Numbered from the stretch's first letter, positions 21,223-32,439 are shown. The stretch: DNA of 64,000 nt from Bradyrhizobium liaoningense (GCF_018130955.1 NZ_JAFCJM010000015.1:1-64000); one strand, 5' to 3'. Notes: generated from the sequence alone by a model not told the origin. Made by a program: numbers and translations.

Positions 21223-22035
21223 ATGAATACCGCACGCATCGTCGTTCTCGTCATTGCGCTCGGCGCCGGCGGCGTCGCCGCCTATCTCGCCAGCGGCTAC
21301 GAGAACAAGCCCGTTGCGCCGGCACCGGTCGTCGAGAAGCTGCCGACGGTCGACGTGCTGGTTGCGAAGAACGACATCGGCCTCGGCCAGGTCGTCAAAC
21401 CCGAGGATCTGCTCTGGCAGCCCTGGCCGGCGACGGCCGCGAGCGGCGCCTTCATCCGCCGCGACGGCAGGCCCGATGCGGCAACCCAGATCGCCGGCTC
21501 GATCGCGCGCACGCCCTTGATGCAGGGCGAGCCGATCCGCGAGCAAAAGCTGGTCAAGGCCGATGGCTCCGGCTTCATGGCGGCGATCCTGCCGACCGGC
21601 ATGCGGGCGATCTCGACCGAAATTTCCGCGGAGACCGGCGCCGGCGGCTTCATCCTGCCGAACGACCGCGTCGACGTCATCCTAACCCGGCGCGACAAGA
21701 ACCCCGGCGCGAACGCGGCCAATGGCAGCAATGCTCCCGACCTCGTCTCCTCCGAGGTCATCCTGTCCAACATTCGCGTTCTCGCGATCGACCAGGCTCC
21801 GAAGGAGAAGGAAGGCCAGAACACCGTCCTCGGCAAGACGGTGACGCTGGAGTTGAAGCCCGAGCAGGCGGAAACGCTCACCCGGGCGCGGCAGACCGGC
21901 AGCCTGGCGCTGGCGCTGCGCAGCATCGTCGATGCCAATGCAGTCGACAAGAATTCTGACGAGCAACCCGCGAAGCGCGGGGCGAGCGTGAACGTCGTCC
22001 GTTACGGCATTCAGAGCACGTCGTCACAGAAGTGA
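21223..22035 (+). CDS. cpaB: Flp pilus assembly protein CpaB (RcpC)
   Basis: Inner-membrane-anchored periplasmic protein of the Tad/Flp pilus machine, thought to work with the secretin CpaC. The 270-aa protein has an N-terminal membrane segment (IVVLVIALGAGGVAAYLA), a SAF domain (VDVLVAKNDIGLGQVVKPEDLLWQPWP, then LMQGEPIREQKLV), and the RcpC part with NDRVDVILTRRD and LKPEQAETLTRARQTGSLALALRS. Its TGA overlaps the cpaC ATG (TGATG). First gene of cpaBCDE. Confidence 0.93.
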   Translation: MNTARIVVLVIALGAGGVAAYLASGYENKPVAPAPVVEKLPTVDVLVAKNDIGLGQVVKPEDLLWQPWPATAASGAFIRRDGRPDAATQIAGSIARTPLMQGEPIREQKLVKADGSGFMAAILPTGMRAISTEISAETGAGGFILPNDRVDVILTRRDKNPGANAANGSNAPDLVSSEVILSNIRVLAIDQAPKEKEGQNTVLGKTVTLELKPEQAETLTRARQTGSLALALRSIVDANAVDKNSDEQPAKRGASVNVVRYGIQSTSSQK

Positions 22036-23570
22036 TGGGGATAGAAGATATGAAGCTTGGGGGACATCAGGGCGCGATGCGGATCCGGGGGGATCGCGCG
22101 CGCTCATTGTGGACGGGGGCAATGCTGATGCTCGGCGTCGTCGCCGGATCGCCGGTGGCGATCGGTGCCGAAGCAGGCGTCGGCGATCAGACACCAGCGC
22201 AAGCCGCGGACCTCGGGCTCTCGCCGGTCTCAACCGTCGCCCCGGCGCGGACGCGCTTCCTGGCACTCGGCGTCGGCAAATCCGTCGTCATCGACCTGCC
22301 GCGTGACGTCAAGGACGTGCTGGTCGCCGATCCCAAGATCGCCAATGCGGTGATCCGCTCGGCGCAGCGTGCTTACATTATCGGCGGTGCGGTCGGACAG
22401 ACCAATGTCGTGTTCTTCGGCGCCGACGGCCAGCAGGTCGCCTCCTACGACATCGCGGTGAAGCGCGATCTCAACGGCGTGCGCGCAGCACTCCGGCAGT
22501 CGCTACCGGGCATTCAGATCGAGGGCGTCGGCGACAGCGTGATGCTGACGGGCTCGGTGTCGAGCCCGGTCGAGGCGCAGCAGGCCGGCGACGTCGCGGC
22601 AAAGCTGGTCGGCGGCGCCGAGAAGGTCGTCAACAACATCATCGTGCGCGGCCGCGACCAGGTGATGCTGAAGGTGGTCGTTGCCGAAGTGCGGCGCGAC
22701 ATCGTCAAGCAGATGGGCATCGACCTCTCGGCCAGCATGAATGCCGGCACGGCGGTGGTGAATTTCAACAACGCCAATCCCTTCACGGCCTCCGGCGTGC
22801 CGCTGGTGTCCGGCAATGCGCTGACCGCGGCCGCGGTCGCCAAGGGCATGCCGACGGTGACAGCGACGATGCGCGCGATGGAAAGCGCGGGCGTGGTGCG
22901 GACGCTGGCCGAGCCGAACCTCACCGCGATCTCGGGCGAGGCCGCGACCTTCATCGCGGGCGGCGAATTCCCGATTCCCGCAGGCTACTCCTGCGACCCC
23001 ACCACCCATGTCTGTACCACGCAGATCTCGTTCAAGAAGTTCGGCATCTCGCTCAACTTCACGCCGGTCGTGCTCAGCGAGGGCCGCATCAGCCTGCGGG
23101 TGATGACCGAAGTGTCGGAGCTGTCGAACCAGCATTCGATCACGGTGTCGCAGGCGATCAGCTTGAACTCGACCAATTCGATCACCATTCCGTCGATCCA
23201 GACCCGCCGCGCCGAGACCACGCTCGAGATTCCGTCCGGTGGCTCGATGGCGATGGCGGGCCTGATCCAGCAGCAGACCCGGCAGGCGATCAACGGCCTT
23301 CCCGGCGTCGACCAGTTGCCGATCCTCGGCGCGCTGTTCCGCAGCCAGGACTACGTCAACAACGAGACCGAACTGATGGTGATCGTCACGCCCTATGTCG
23401 TGCGTGCCGTCGCGCAGAAGGAGCTGTCGCGTCCCGATGACGGATTCGCGCCGGCTTCCGACGCGCAATCGGCCCTGCTCGGCCGCATCAATCGCCTCTA
23501 CGGTCTTGCCGCGCGCCGCGTCGATCCCGTGGCCGGCGTCCAGGGCGATTTCGGCTTCATCGTCGACTGA
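22035..23570 (+). CDS. cpaC: Flp pilus secretin CpaC (RcpA)
   Basis: Outer-membrane secretin through which the Tad pilus passes. The protein is about 511 aa. A signal peptide-like segment (SLWTGAMLMLGVVAGSPVAIGAEA) is near residue 25-50. The N-terminal pilus/secretin domain has KSVVIDLPRDVKDVLVADPKIANAVI, then BON-like VMLTGSVSSPVEAQQA, and the C-terminal secretin domain ends in the hallmark GLPGVDQLPILGALFRSQDYVNNETELMVIVTPYVV. ATG 22035 overlaps the cpaB stop; ATG 22050 (MKLGG) is an alternative. Confidence 0.95.
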   Translation: MGIEDMKLGGHQGAMRIRGDRARSLWTGAMLMLGVVAGSPVAIGAEAGVGDQTPAQAADLGLSPVSTVAPARTRFLALGVGKSVVIDLPRDVKDVLVADPKIANAVIRSAQRAYIIGGAVGQTNVVFFGADGQQVASYDIAVKRDLNGVRAALRQSLPGIQIEGVGDSVMLTGSVSSPVEAQQAGDVAAKLVGGAEKVVNNIIVRGRDQVMLKVVVAEVRRDIVKQMGIDLSASMNAGTAVVNFNNANPFTASGVPLVSGNALTAAAVAKGMPTVTATMRAMESAGVVRTLAEPNLTAISGEAATFIAGGEFPIPAGYSCDPTTHVCTTQISFKKFGISLNFTPVVLSEGRISLRVMTEVSELSNQHSITVSQAISLNSTNSITIPSIQTRRAETTLEIPSGGSMAMAGLIQQQTRQAINGLPGVDQLPILGALFRSQDYVNNETELMVIVTPYVVRAVAQKELSRPDDGFAPASDAQSALLGRINRLYGLAARRVDPVAGVQGDFGFIVD

Positions 23571-23602
23571 GAACGAAGCTTCAACACGAGGGGGATGAAG
23601 CG

Positions 23603-24334
23603 ATGACGAATCGACCGGTCGATCACCGCAGGGGATTGCGTCTCGCCGGCGTGCTGATGGGGTTTTCCGTCGCGCTCGGCGCCTGCACCTATACCGAGGA
23701 GGTCACCCAGTCGGTGCCGACCGATTATCGCCTGCGCCACCCGATCGCGGTGCAGGAAGCCAAGCGCTCGATCGTGATCTTCGTCGGCCAGTCGCGCGGC
23801 GGCCTGTCGGCGGCGCAGCACGCCGACGTCACGGGCATTGCCCGCGATTGGGTCCGCGAAGGCACCGGCTCTGTTATCGTCGACGTGCCCGTCGACACCG
23901 CGAATGCCCGCGCAGCCGCATCGGCCTATCGTGAGATCCGCTCGGTGCTCGCCGCAGGCGGCGTACCGTCCCGCGCGGTCGTCCAGCGCCCCTACCGGCC
24001 CGAGGATCCCGGCCTGCTGCCGACCATCCGCCTCAGCTATTCCCGGATCGCCGCGGTCGCCGGTCCCTGCGGGCTGTGGCCGGAGGATACGGGGCCATCG
24101 ATCTTCGACCCCGGCTACAACGAGAACCGGCCCTACTTCAATCTCGGCTGTGCCTCGCAGCGCAATCTCGCCGCGATGATCGACAACCCCGCCGATCTCG
24201 AACAGCCGCGGGCTGAAACGCCGGCCTACACGGCGCGCCGTTCGATCGCCTACGACAAGTACCGCAAGGGCGTCTCCACCACGACCACCTATCCCGAAGC
24301 CGACAAGGCCAAACTCAGCGACACAGGCAAATGA
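23603..24334 (+). CDS. cpaD: Pilus assembly lipoprotein CpaD
   Basis: A 243-aa outer-membrane lipoprotein of the Tad machine, probably a pilotin-like partner of CpaC. The lipobox VALGAC places the lipidated Cys at residue 28. The conserved CpaD body is recognised by DYRLRHPIAVQEAKRSIVIFVG, and by GPCGLWPEDTGPSIFDPGYNENRPYFNLGCASQRNLAAMIDNPADLEQPR. ATG 23603 follows GAGGGGGATGAAGCG. Its TGA overlaps the cpaE ATG (ATGA). Confidence 0.94.
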   Translation: MTNRPVDHRRGLRLAGVLMGFSVALGACTYTEEVTQSVPTDYRLRHPIAVQEAKRSIVIFVGQSRGGLSAAQHADVTGIARDWVREGTGSVIVDVPVDTANARAAASAYREIRSVLAAGGVPSRAVVQRPYRPEDPGLLPTIRLSYSRIAAVAGPCGLWPEDTGPSIFDPGYNENRPYFNLGCASQRNLAAMIDNPADLEQPRAETPAYTARRSIAYDKYRKGVSTTTTYPEADKAKLSDTGK

Positions 24335-25626
24335 TGCGCGGCCACAGCGAAGAAGAAGCCGACGATCCCAGGCATCCCGACGAGCACATTGCGCCGGTCC
24401 CGCGCATTTCGGTGCAGGCCTATTGCGAGACCGACAAGACGCTTGCTGCAGTCACGGCGGCCGGCGAGGACCGCCGTCTCGCCAAGGCGCATCTGACCGC
24501 CAAAGACGGCGGGCTCGCCGCCGCGATCGAAGCCTATGAAACGATGCCGACGCCGAACGTCATCGTGATCGAATCCGACGGCACGCGCGACATCCTCGAA
24601 GGTCTCGACGATCTTGCCGGCGTCTGCGACCCCGGCACGCGCGTGGTCGTGATCGGCAATCCCAATGACACGGCGCCCTATCGCGAGCTGGTGCGCCGCG
24701 GCGTCAACGATTATGTGGTCGGACCGGTCGAGACCATCGACGTGGTGCGCTCGATCTGCAGCCTGTTCTCGGCGTCCGAAGCCATCATCACCGGCCGCGT
24801 CATCGCCGTGGTCGGCGCCAAGGGCGGCGTCGGCGCCTCGACTGTTGCGCATAACGTCGCCTGGACGATCGCGCGCGACCTGTCGCTCGATTCGGTCGTG
24901 ATCGACCTCGATCTCGCCTTCGGCACCGCCGGCCTCGACTACAACCAGGACCCGCTGCAGGGCATCGCCAATGCCGTGCTGTCGCAGGACCGGCCGGACA
25001 CGGCGCTGCTGGAACGCCTGCTCGCCAAATGCACCGATCGCCTCAGCCTGCTCGCGGCCCCCGCGACGCTCGACCGCGTCTATGATTTCGGCGCCGAAGC
25101 GTTCGACGCCGTGTTCGACACGCTGCGCATGACGACGCCCTGCATCGTGCTCGACGTGCCCCATCAATGGTCGGGATGGACGCGTCGCGCGCTGGTCAGC
25201 GCCGACGACATTCTGATCGTGGCGGAGCCCGATCTCGCCAACCTGCGCAACACCAAGAACATGCTGACCGTGCTGAAAGGCGCGCGGCCCAACGATCGCC
25301 CCCCGCTCTACTGCATCAACCAGGTCGGCATGCACAAGCGTCAGGAGATCGAGGTCAAGGCGTTCGCCAAGACCATGGAGAGCCAGCCGATCGCGGTGAT
25401 TCCCTTCGATTCGAAACTGTTCTCGACGGCGACCAATAACGGCCAGATGATCGCGGAGATCTCCAAGAGCCACCGCATCACCGAGACGTTCCAGGACATC
25501 GCCAACCGGCTTGCCGGACGCGGCGAAGTCAGGAAACCGAAGCGCTCGCTGCTCGGCCCGCTCCTGAAGAAGCTGAAGGCGAAGACGGCGCGGCGCGGAC
25601 AGGCGCCGCATCGCAAGGCGTCGTAA
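24331..25626 (+). CDS. cpaE: Pilus localisation ATPase CpaE (TadZ)
   Basis: A MinD/ParA-like ATPase that places the Tad pilus machine at the cell pole. The 431-aa protein has an N-terminal receiver-like domain without a clear phospho-acceptor (residues 25-145) and then a deviant Walker A VVGAKGGVGAST (160-171), Walker A' VIDLDLAFGTAGLDYNQDP, and a basic C-terminus (KKLKAKTARRGQAPHRKAS). It ends the cluster: no cpaF, tadB, tadC, cpaA or pilin gene follows; a repeat and a convergent gene do. Confidence 0.95.
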   Translation: MMRGHSEEEADDPRHPDEHIAPVPRISVQAYCETDKTLAAVTAAGEDRRLAKAHLTAKDGGLAAAIEAYETMPTPNVIVIESDGTRDILEGLDDLAGVCDPGTRVVVIGNPNDTAPYRELVRRGVNDYVVGPVETIDVVRSICSLFSASEAIITGRVIAVVGAKGGVGASTVAHNVAWTIARDLSLDSVVIDLDLAFGTAGLDYNQDPLQGIANAVLSQDRPDTALLERLLAKCTDRLSLLAAPATLDRVYDFGAEAFDAVFDTLRMTTPCIVLDVPHQWSGWTRRALVSADDILIVAEPDLANLRNTKNMLTVLKGARPNDRPPLYCINQVGMHKRQEIEVKAFAKTMESQPIAVIPFDSKLFSTATNNGQMIAEISKSHRITETFQDIANRLAGRGEVRKPKRSLLGPLLKKLKAKTARRGQAPHRKAS

Positions 25627-25657
25627 GCTTCATTTCGTGAAAGAGGCGCGGCGGACC

Positions 25658-25753
25658 AGAGTCTTATCCATCGCGATGGATAAGGCTCTGGATTCTCGTC
25701 TTGACGCGTTTTCTTGACGCGAACCGGTATCCACTTCGCTCGAAAACGCCCTA
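25658..25753. repeat. GATTCTTG...TTTTCTTGACGCG repeat, copy 2
   Basis: Opens with a stem built on TTATCCATCGCGATGGATAA, then GATTCTCGTCTTGACGCG, TTTTCTTGACGCGAACCGG, TATCCACTTCGCTCGAAAAC. It is the clear relative of 18134-18234. Its right edge contains CTA at 25751-25753, which is the TAG stop of the TadD-like gene. It fills the gap between that gene and convergent cpaE. Confidence 0.85.
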
Positions 25754-26536
25754 TCTATCCGCTCGCTGCTGCTTCTTCGCCAGCATCTCGCGCAGCGCGT
25801 TGACCTTCGCCGCAGCTTCATCAGGGGGCAGATCCGCCTTCACGAGGACTTCGGCCTCGGCCTGACGTCCCTGCAGGCCCAGCACGAGCGCGAGATTGGC
25901 ACGGACTCGCGCATCGTGCGAATTGCGCTGATAGGCGCGACCTAGCGTCTGTTCGGCCTTGGGCAGATTGTTCTGCAGCACATAGGATAGGCCGAGGTTC
26001 GACAGCACCGACGGCTCGTCGGGCCTGATCTTCAGGGCGCTGGCGTAATATTGCTGCGCCTCCTCGTTGCGTCCCATCTGGTCCAGCACCGCGCCCTGCG
26101 CCGACAGGATGCGCCAGTCGGGATCCTCGGGCGAATGTGCCTTGGTCAGCACGTCGAAGGCCTGCTGGAAATTGCCGTTGTCAGCGAGCGCCCGGCCATA
26201 GGCCGCGAGCAACGCCTTGTTTTTCGAATGATTGAGCACGGCCTGCTCGAGAACTGCGACCGCCTGTGACCGCTGGCCGCTCTCGCGCAGCGCCTTGCCA
26301 TAGGCGAGCGCGATCTCGGGATCGCCCTGCCTGGCGCGATAGGTTTCCCGCAAGCCGTCGAGATCGGACTTGGCCTCGGCCCTGGCCTCACCCGCCCGCG
26401 ACTTTTCCGATTTGCCGCCCAGCGCGCCGGTGACGTCCTCGATCCCTGCGGTCTGGCAGCCGCACAGACCCAGCACCAGAAGCGCGGGCAGGAAAACTCT
26501 CGCCGGGGAAGAGGAACGGAACAAACGCTGGGACAT
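25751..26536 (-). CDS. TPR lipoprotein, TadD-like pilus assembly factor
   Basis: A 261-aa lipoprotein: lipobox VLGLCGC with the lipidated Cys at residue 27, then tetratricopeptide repeats (IALAYGKALRESGQRSQAVAVLEQAV, ALLAAYGRALADNGNFQQAFDVL, RILSAQGAVLDQMGRNEEAQQYYASAL, SVLSNLGLSYVLQNNLPKAEQTLGRAY). TadD proteins have this make-up and are needed for Flp pilus biogenesis. It is convergent to cpaBCDE, not in the same operon, so the pilus role is inference from family plus proximity. The stop codon lies at the edge of a repeat. Confidence 0.82.
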   Translation of the reverse strand: MSQRLFRSSSPARVFLPALLVLGLCGCQTAGIEDVTGALGGKSEKSRAGEARAEAKSDLDGLRETYRARQGDPEIALAYGKALRESGQRSQAVAVLEQAVLNHSKNKALLAAYGRALADNGNFQQAFDVLTKAHSPEDPDWRILSAQGAVLDQMGRNEEAQQYYASALKIRPDEPSVLSNLGLSYVLQNNLPKAEQTLGRAYQRNSHDARVRANLALVLGLQGRQAEAEVLVKADLPPDEAAAKVNALREMLAKKQQRADR

Positions 26537-26610
26537 ATACTCTGATCTACTGTCGGCGACTGATCAGAGATGCTTCCCTATTAACGCTAAATTCCCGTTA
26601 AGGACGCGCC

Positions 26611-26712
26611 AAAGCGCGATGAATTCAGGTTGAAGCATCATCGCGCTTTAGCTGTTTGTTTGAGCATGATCGTTCCGGAAAACCGCTACACACTTTTCCG
26701 GATCATGCTCTA
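26611..26712. repeat. GAGCATGATC palindromic repeat, copy 1
   Basis: Two hairpins in a row: AAAGCGCGATGA (26611-26622) with TCATCGCGCTTT (26638-26649), and GAGCATGATC (26662-26671) with GATCATGCTC (26701-26710), the second enclosing CCGGAAAA/TTTTCCGG. The right edge CTA (26710-26712) is the TAG stop of the PilZ gene. Relatives are at 37357-37405 and, inverted, 57274-57370. Confidence 0.88.
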
Positions 26713-26964
26713 ATCGGTGAATTCCGCGCCGAATTCGCAGCCGATGCGCCAGCGCAGGCGGCATTGGCGGCTGTAATCGGGCGCGAAGATGATGGTGAAT
26801 TGCGGCGGCACTTCCAGAAACTCCGCCACCACTTTCACACCCCCGTCCGAAATATCCGTAACCGTGCAATCGCGCGGCAAGGAGCCCGCCCCGAAATGAA
26901 TCTTGGCGAGCCGGCTGCACACCCGACGTTCGCTTCTCCGGCGATTTACAAGCATCTCGACCAT
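26710..26964 (-). CDS. Small PilZ-domain protein
   Basis: An 84-aa single-domain protein. The two c-di-GMP-binding signatures of PilZ domains are present: RRRSERR near residue 8 (RxxxR type) and DISDGG near residue 38 ([D/N]xSxxG). It is therefore predicted to sense c-di-GMP, perhaps for motility, surface attachment or the neighbouring pilus genes, though this link is only positional. The start may be ATG 26964 or ATG 26955 (MLVNRRRSERR). The TAG stop is donated by the repeat at its 3' edge. Confidence 0.8.
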   Translation of the reverse strand: MVEMLVNRRRSERRVCSRLAKIHFGAGSLPRDCTVTDISDGGVKVVAEFLEVPPQFTIIFAPDYSRQCRLRWRIGCEFGAEFTD

Positions 26965-27193
26965 TCGCTGTTAGATCACGGCCCATCCCGCACCCTCATC
27001 AGTAGCGGACATGTGTTGGGATGTGCTGAGTGGAACCGGCGGCATTCGAGGCGTAGTCGATGCTTAATCGCGGCTTGATGTCCGCATTCCCTTCACCTTC
27101 CGTTAGGAATTGCCGGAGCAACGGCAATGTTCCCGTAATGTTCTTGCCAAGCAAACCCAATTCCGCTACCCTTGATTGTGCAAGAGGGGCTGG

Positions 27194-28732
27194 ATGGTTC
27201 AGCGCGTTTCTACCGTCGCTTTTGAGGGAATCGAGGCTCGCGCGGTCGACGTGCAGGTGCAGGTCGCGCCTGGCCTGCCGGCCTTCATTATCGTCGGCCT
27301 GCCGGACAAGGCGGTGTCGGAGGCACGGGAGCGGGTCCGCTCGGCGCTGATCGCCTCAGGGCTGGCGCTACCGGCCCGGCGCATCATCGTCAATCTCGCC
27401 CCGGCCGATCTGCCCAAGGAAGGCAGCCATTACGACCTCCCGATCGCGCTCGGCCTGATGGCCGCGATCGGCGCGATTCCCCCGGATGCACTCACGGGCT
27501 TCACCGTGCTCGGCGAGCTCGGGCTCGACGGCTCGATCGCGCCTGTCGCCGGCGTGCTGCCCGCCGCCATCGGCGCCAATGCGCGCGAGGAAGGATTGAT
27601 CTGCCCCGCGTCCTGCGGCTCGGAAGCGGCCTGGGCGAGCCCGGACATCCAGATCGTCGCCGCACACTCGCTGATCCAGATCGCCAACCATTTCAAGGGC
27701 ACGCAAGTGCTCTCGCGCCCTGCCCCCAAGGTGCACGAAGCCGCCGCCTCTCCGCTCGACCTGCGCGACATCAAGGGTCAGGAAAGCGCCAAGCGGGCGC
27801 TCGAGATCGCGGCCGCCGGCGGGCATCATCTGCTCATGATCGGCGCACCCGGCGCCGGCAAGTCGATGCTGGCGGCCCGCCTGCCCTCGATCCTGCCGCC
27901 GCTGTCGCCGGGCGAGCTGCTCGAAGTGTCGATGATCGCCTCCGTTGCCGGCGAGATCGAAGGCGGCGCGCTGACCGCGCAGCGGCCGTTCCGCTCACCG
28001 CATCATTCCGCCAGCATGGCGGCGCTGACCGGCGGCGGCGCGCGCGCAAAACCCGGCGAGATCTCGCTCGCGCATTAGGGCGTGCTGTTCCTCGACGAAC
28101 TGCCGGAGTTCGATCCGCGCGTGCTCGACTCCCTGCGCCAGCCGCTGGAGAACGGCGAGGTTTCGGTCTCCCGCGCCAATCACCGCGTCACCTACCCTGC
28201 CCGCTTCATGCTGGTCGCCGCGATGAATCCATGCCGCTGCGGCAACGCATTCGAGCCCGGCTATGCCTGCAAGCGCGGCCGCATCGATCGCTGCACATCG
28301 GACTATCAGGCGCGCATCTCGGGCCCGCTGATGGATCGCATCGATTTGCGAATCGAGGTGCCCGCCGTGACGGCGGCCGACCTGATCCTGCCGCCAGCGG
28401 CGGAAGGCTCTGCCGAAGTCGCCGCGCGCGTCGCAGCCGCGCGGGATGTCCAGCTCGCGCGCTATCAGGCTGCCGGCCTGCCGCAGGTCCGCACCAATGC
28501 CGAGGCGCCGGCCTCCGTGCTGGAAGTGATCGCCAAGCCCGATGCGCAAGGCGCAAAACTGCTGCGCGATGCCGCCGAGACCATGCGGCTGTCGGCGCGC
28601 GGCTATCACCGCGTGCTGCGGGTGGCGCGCACGCTCGCCGACCTCGACAGCGCCGAGAAGATCGGCCGGCTGCATCTCGCCGAAGCCCTGTCCTACCGGG
28701 CACTCGCAGAGGATGTGCGGCAGATGGCTTGA
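27194..28732 (+). pseudogene. comM: ComM/YifB-type Mg-chelatase AAA+ ATPase, interrupted by in-frame TAG
   Basis: If read through, this is a 512-codon ComM-family protein (a hexameric helicase that aids branch migration in transformation in other bacteria). Residues 1-160 form the Lon-like fold (VDVQVQVAPGLPAFIIVGLPDKAVSEARERVRSAL), Walker A GAPGAGKS is at 217-224, and the C-terminal part has AAMNPCRCG and the zinc-like C-x-C. A TAG at 28076-28078 (codon 295) stands where family members have Leu in the phrase AHLGVLFLDELPEF, exactly before Walker B. No frameshift is seen on either side and both halves are otherwise intact, so the lesion is one base (TTG to TAG) or a sequencing error. Start ATG 27194 with AGAGGGG upstream. 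Confidence 0.9.
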
Positions 28733-28831
28733 CGATCCCCGGCATCAACCCGGCGGTAACGAGTTTCCTTTACGGTCTGCAAACCATAAGCGCACGGGCC
28801 CTGTCGGTCCGGCTTTGGCGAGTAGAGTGCC

Positions 28832-29296
28832 ATGTTGCGTTTCAAGATCCTGGCTTCGGTCGTTCCCCTCCTGGCGGCCGCGGTGTTCCGCGGCGAGGTC
28901 GGCTCGACATCCCATCCCTGCATTGCCTTCGGCGAGACAGCGGTCGAGCTCGCCTCGGTTCCCTGGGGCGCCGACCTGCATGTCGGCTTCACCGACGATC
29001 CCAGCCGCGCCACGGTGCGGGTACAGATCACCGACGACGCTGATGCGGCGGACTTTGCCCTGGTCGACGACACCTCGACCTCCGAGACCGGCGCCTGCCA
29101 GGGCCATGCGACGACGCGCTCGATCGCGATTTCGGGGTGGCCGAGCACTAACGGCCCGGTGATCTATCTCTCCCAGGACGGCCCGGCCGACTATCGCATC
29201 TATGTGCGCTCGAACGCGTTCTCGCCGCGCGACGCCGCCGCGCTGATCGTCGGCGCCAGCGGCGGACACCGCCACATGCAGGCCGCCTCGCTGTAG
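28832..29296 (+). CDS. Small secreted protein of unknown function
   Basis: A 154-aa protein with a hydrophobic N-terminus (FKILASVVPLLAAAVF). The mature part has two cysteines (HPCIAFG and TGACQGHA) that could form a disulfide, and motifs DLHVGFTDDPSRATVRVQITDDADAADFALVDD that look like a repeated beta fold. I do not recognise a family. It lies 99 bp after the comM pseudogene on the same strand. Confidence 0.72.
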   Translation: MLRFKILASVVPLLAAAVFRGEVGSTSHPCIAFGETAVELASVPWGADLHVGFTDDPSRATVRVQITDDADAADFALVDDTSTSETGACQGHATTRSIAISGWPSTNGPVIYLSQDGPADYRIYVRSNAFSPRDAAALIVGASGGHRHMQAASL

Positions 29297-29313
29297 ATTC
29301 TTGTTTTGACGCA
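29294..29313. repeat. GATTCTTG repeat fragment, copy 3
   Basis: TAGATTCTTGTTTTGACGCA directly at the stop codon of the small secreted protein gene is the same sequence as the middle of 18134-18234. The remainder of the element is missing. The TAG at its start is the stop codon of the gene. Confidence 0.65.
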
Positions 29314-29434
29314 TTAACGTTTCGTCAACCCTGTTCGTAAGGCGCCGCAAAACCTCAAACTCTTCGCAAGGTCGAACGACACATCGTCACGTAAGGCGAG
29401 CATTCATTTCAGGGCAGCATCGGGGTCTTTGGCG

Positions 29435-31666
<2,232 letters not shown>

Positions 31667-31744
31667 TCGTCAGGGTGCGGAGCGCCCGCGCGCTCACGCG
31701 CTTGTCAGCAACTCCCGATTGAAATCGACCGCGGAGCGCATCAC

Positions 31745-31783
31745 CATCCTCTTGGCGGGGACGTGCAAGTCACCAAGAGGATG
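31745..31783 (+). promoter_or_regulatory. Hairpin masking the ribosome binding site of the next gene
   Basis: CATCCTCTTGG (31745-31755) and CCAAGAGGATG (31773-31783) are a perfect 11-bp inverted repeat with a 17-base loop. The right arm contains AGAGG, the only plausible Shine-Dalgarno for the ATG at 31789. In the mRNA the stem would hide it, so the site may control translation. It is not followed by a T-run and is not a terminator. Confidence 0.6.
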
Positions 31784-31788
31784 CGCCG

Positions 31789-32418
31789 ATGAAAGCGCTC
31801 TATCGCCTTGCCCTCCTTGCCCTTTTCGCCGGCTACGGCCATGCCGCCGCAGCCGATACACACGACCTCATCTCGGCGCTGAAGCAGGGCGGCTATGTCC
31901 TCGTGTTCCGGCACACCGCAACCGACGACAGCCAGAAGGATATCTATCCCTTCAGGTTCGACGACATGAGCGCCCAGCGTCAGCTCAGCGAAAAGGGGCG
32001 GGAGGCGGCGCATCAGATGGGCGCCGCAATCAAGAGCCTCGCGATGCCGATTGGCGAGGTCTACACGAGCCGGCTCAATCGCGCGATCGAGACCGCCAAG
32101 CTGCTCTCGGGCAAGGATGTGGAGCCGGTCGATGCGTTGACGGACAGCAGCAATGCCAGCGCGTCGGGCATGGCCAATCCCACGGCTGGGAATACGAAGG
32201 CCGGGCTCGCTATGCGTCAGCTCGTCGATGCGCCGCCAAAACCCGGCACCAACACCTTCCTCGTCACGCACAAGACCAACATCACCGATGCCTTCGGCAA
32301 GGAAGCCGGCGACGTCGGGGACGGCGAGGCTTTCGTCTACAGGGCAAGCGGCTCAGGTCCAGCGGCCTTCGTGGCGCGGATCAAGCCCAGTGATTGGATG
32401 GCGCAAGCCGGCAACTGA
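31789..32418 (+). CDS. Secreted histidine phosphatase family protein
   Basis: A 209-aa protein with a signal peptide (LYRLALLALFAGYGHAAAA, cut near residue 22) and the phosphatase motif VLVFRHTATDD with Arg41 and catalytic His42. The second part has SRLNRAIETAKLL (Arg) and a FLVTHKTNI segment carrying the second His. It is a branch-2-like periplasmic phosphatase of unknown substrate. The start ATG is preceded by the hairpin at 31745-31783. Confidence 0.85.
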   Translation: MKALYRLALLALFAGYGHAAAADTHDLISALKQGGYVLVFRHTATDDSQKDIYPFRFDDMSAQRQLSEKGREAAHQMGAAIKSLAMPIGEVYTSRLNRAIETAKLLSGKDVEPVDALTDSSNASASGMANPTAGNTKAGLAMRQLVDAPPKPGTNTFLVTHKTNITDAFGKEAGDVGDGEAFVYRASGSGPAAFVARIKPSDWMAQAGN

Positions 32419-32439
32419 TGCTGCCACAATCGACGCAAC

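Noticed and set aside
28082..28732. Independent gene made from the 3' half of comM starting at GTG 28082
   Set aside because: It begins in mid-domain at Walker B with no ribosome binding site; one broken gene is the simpler reading.
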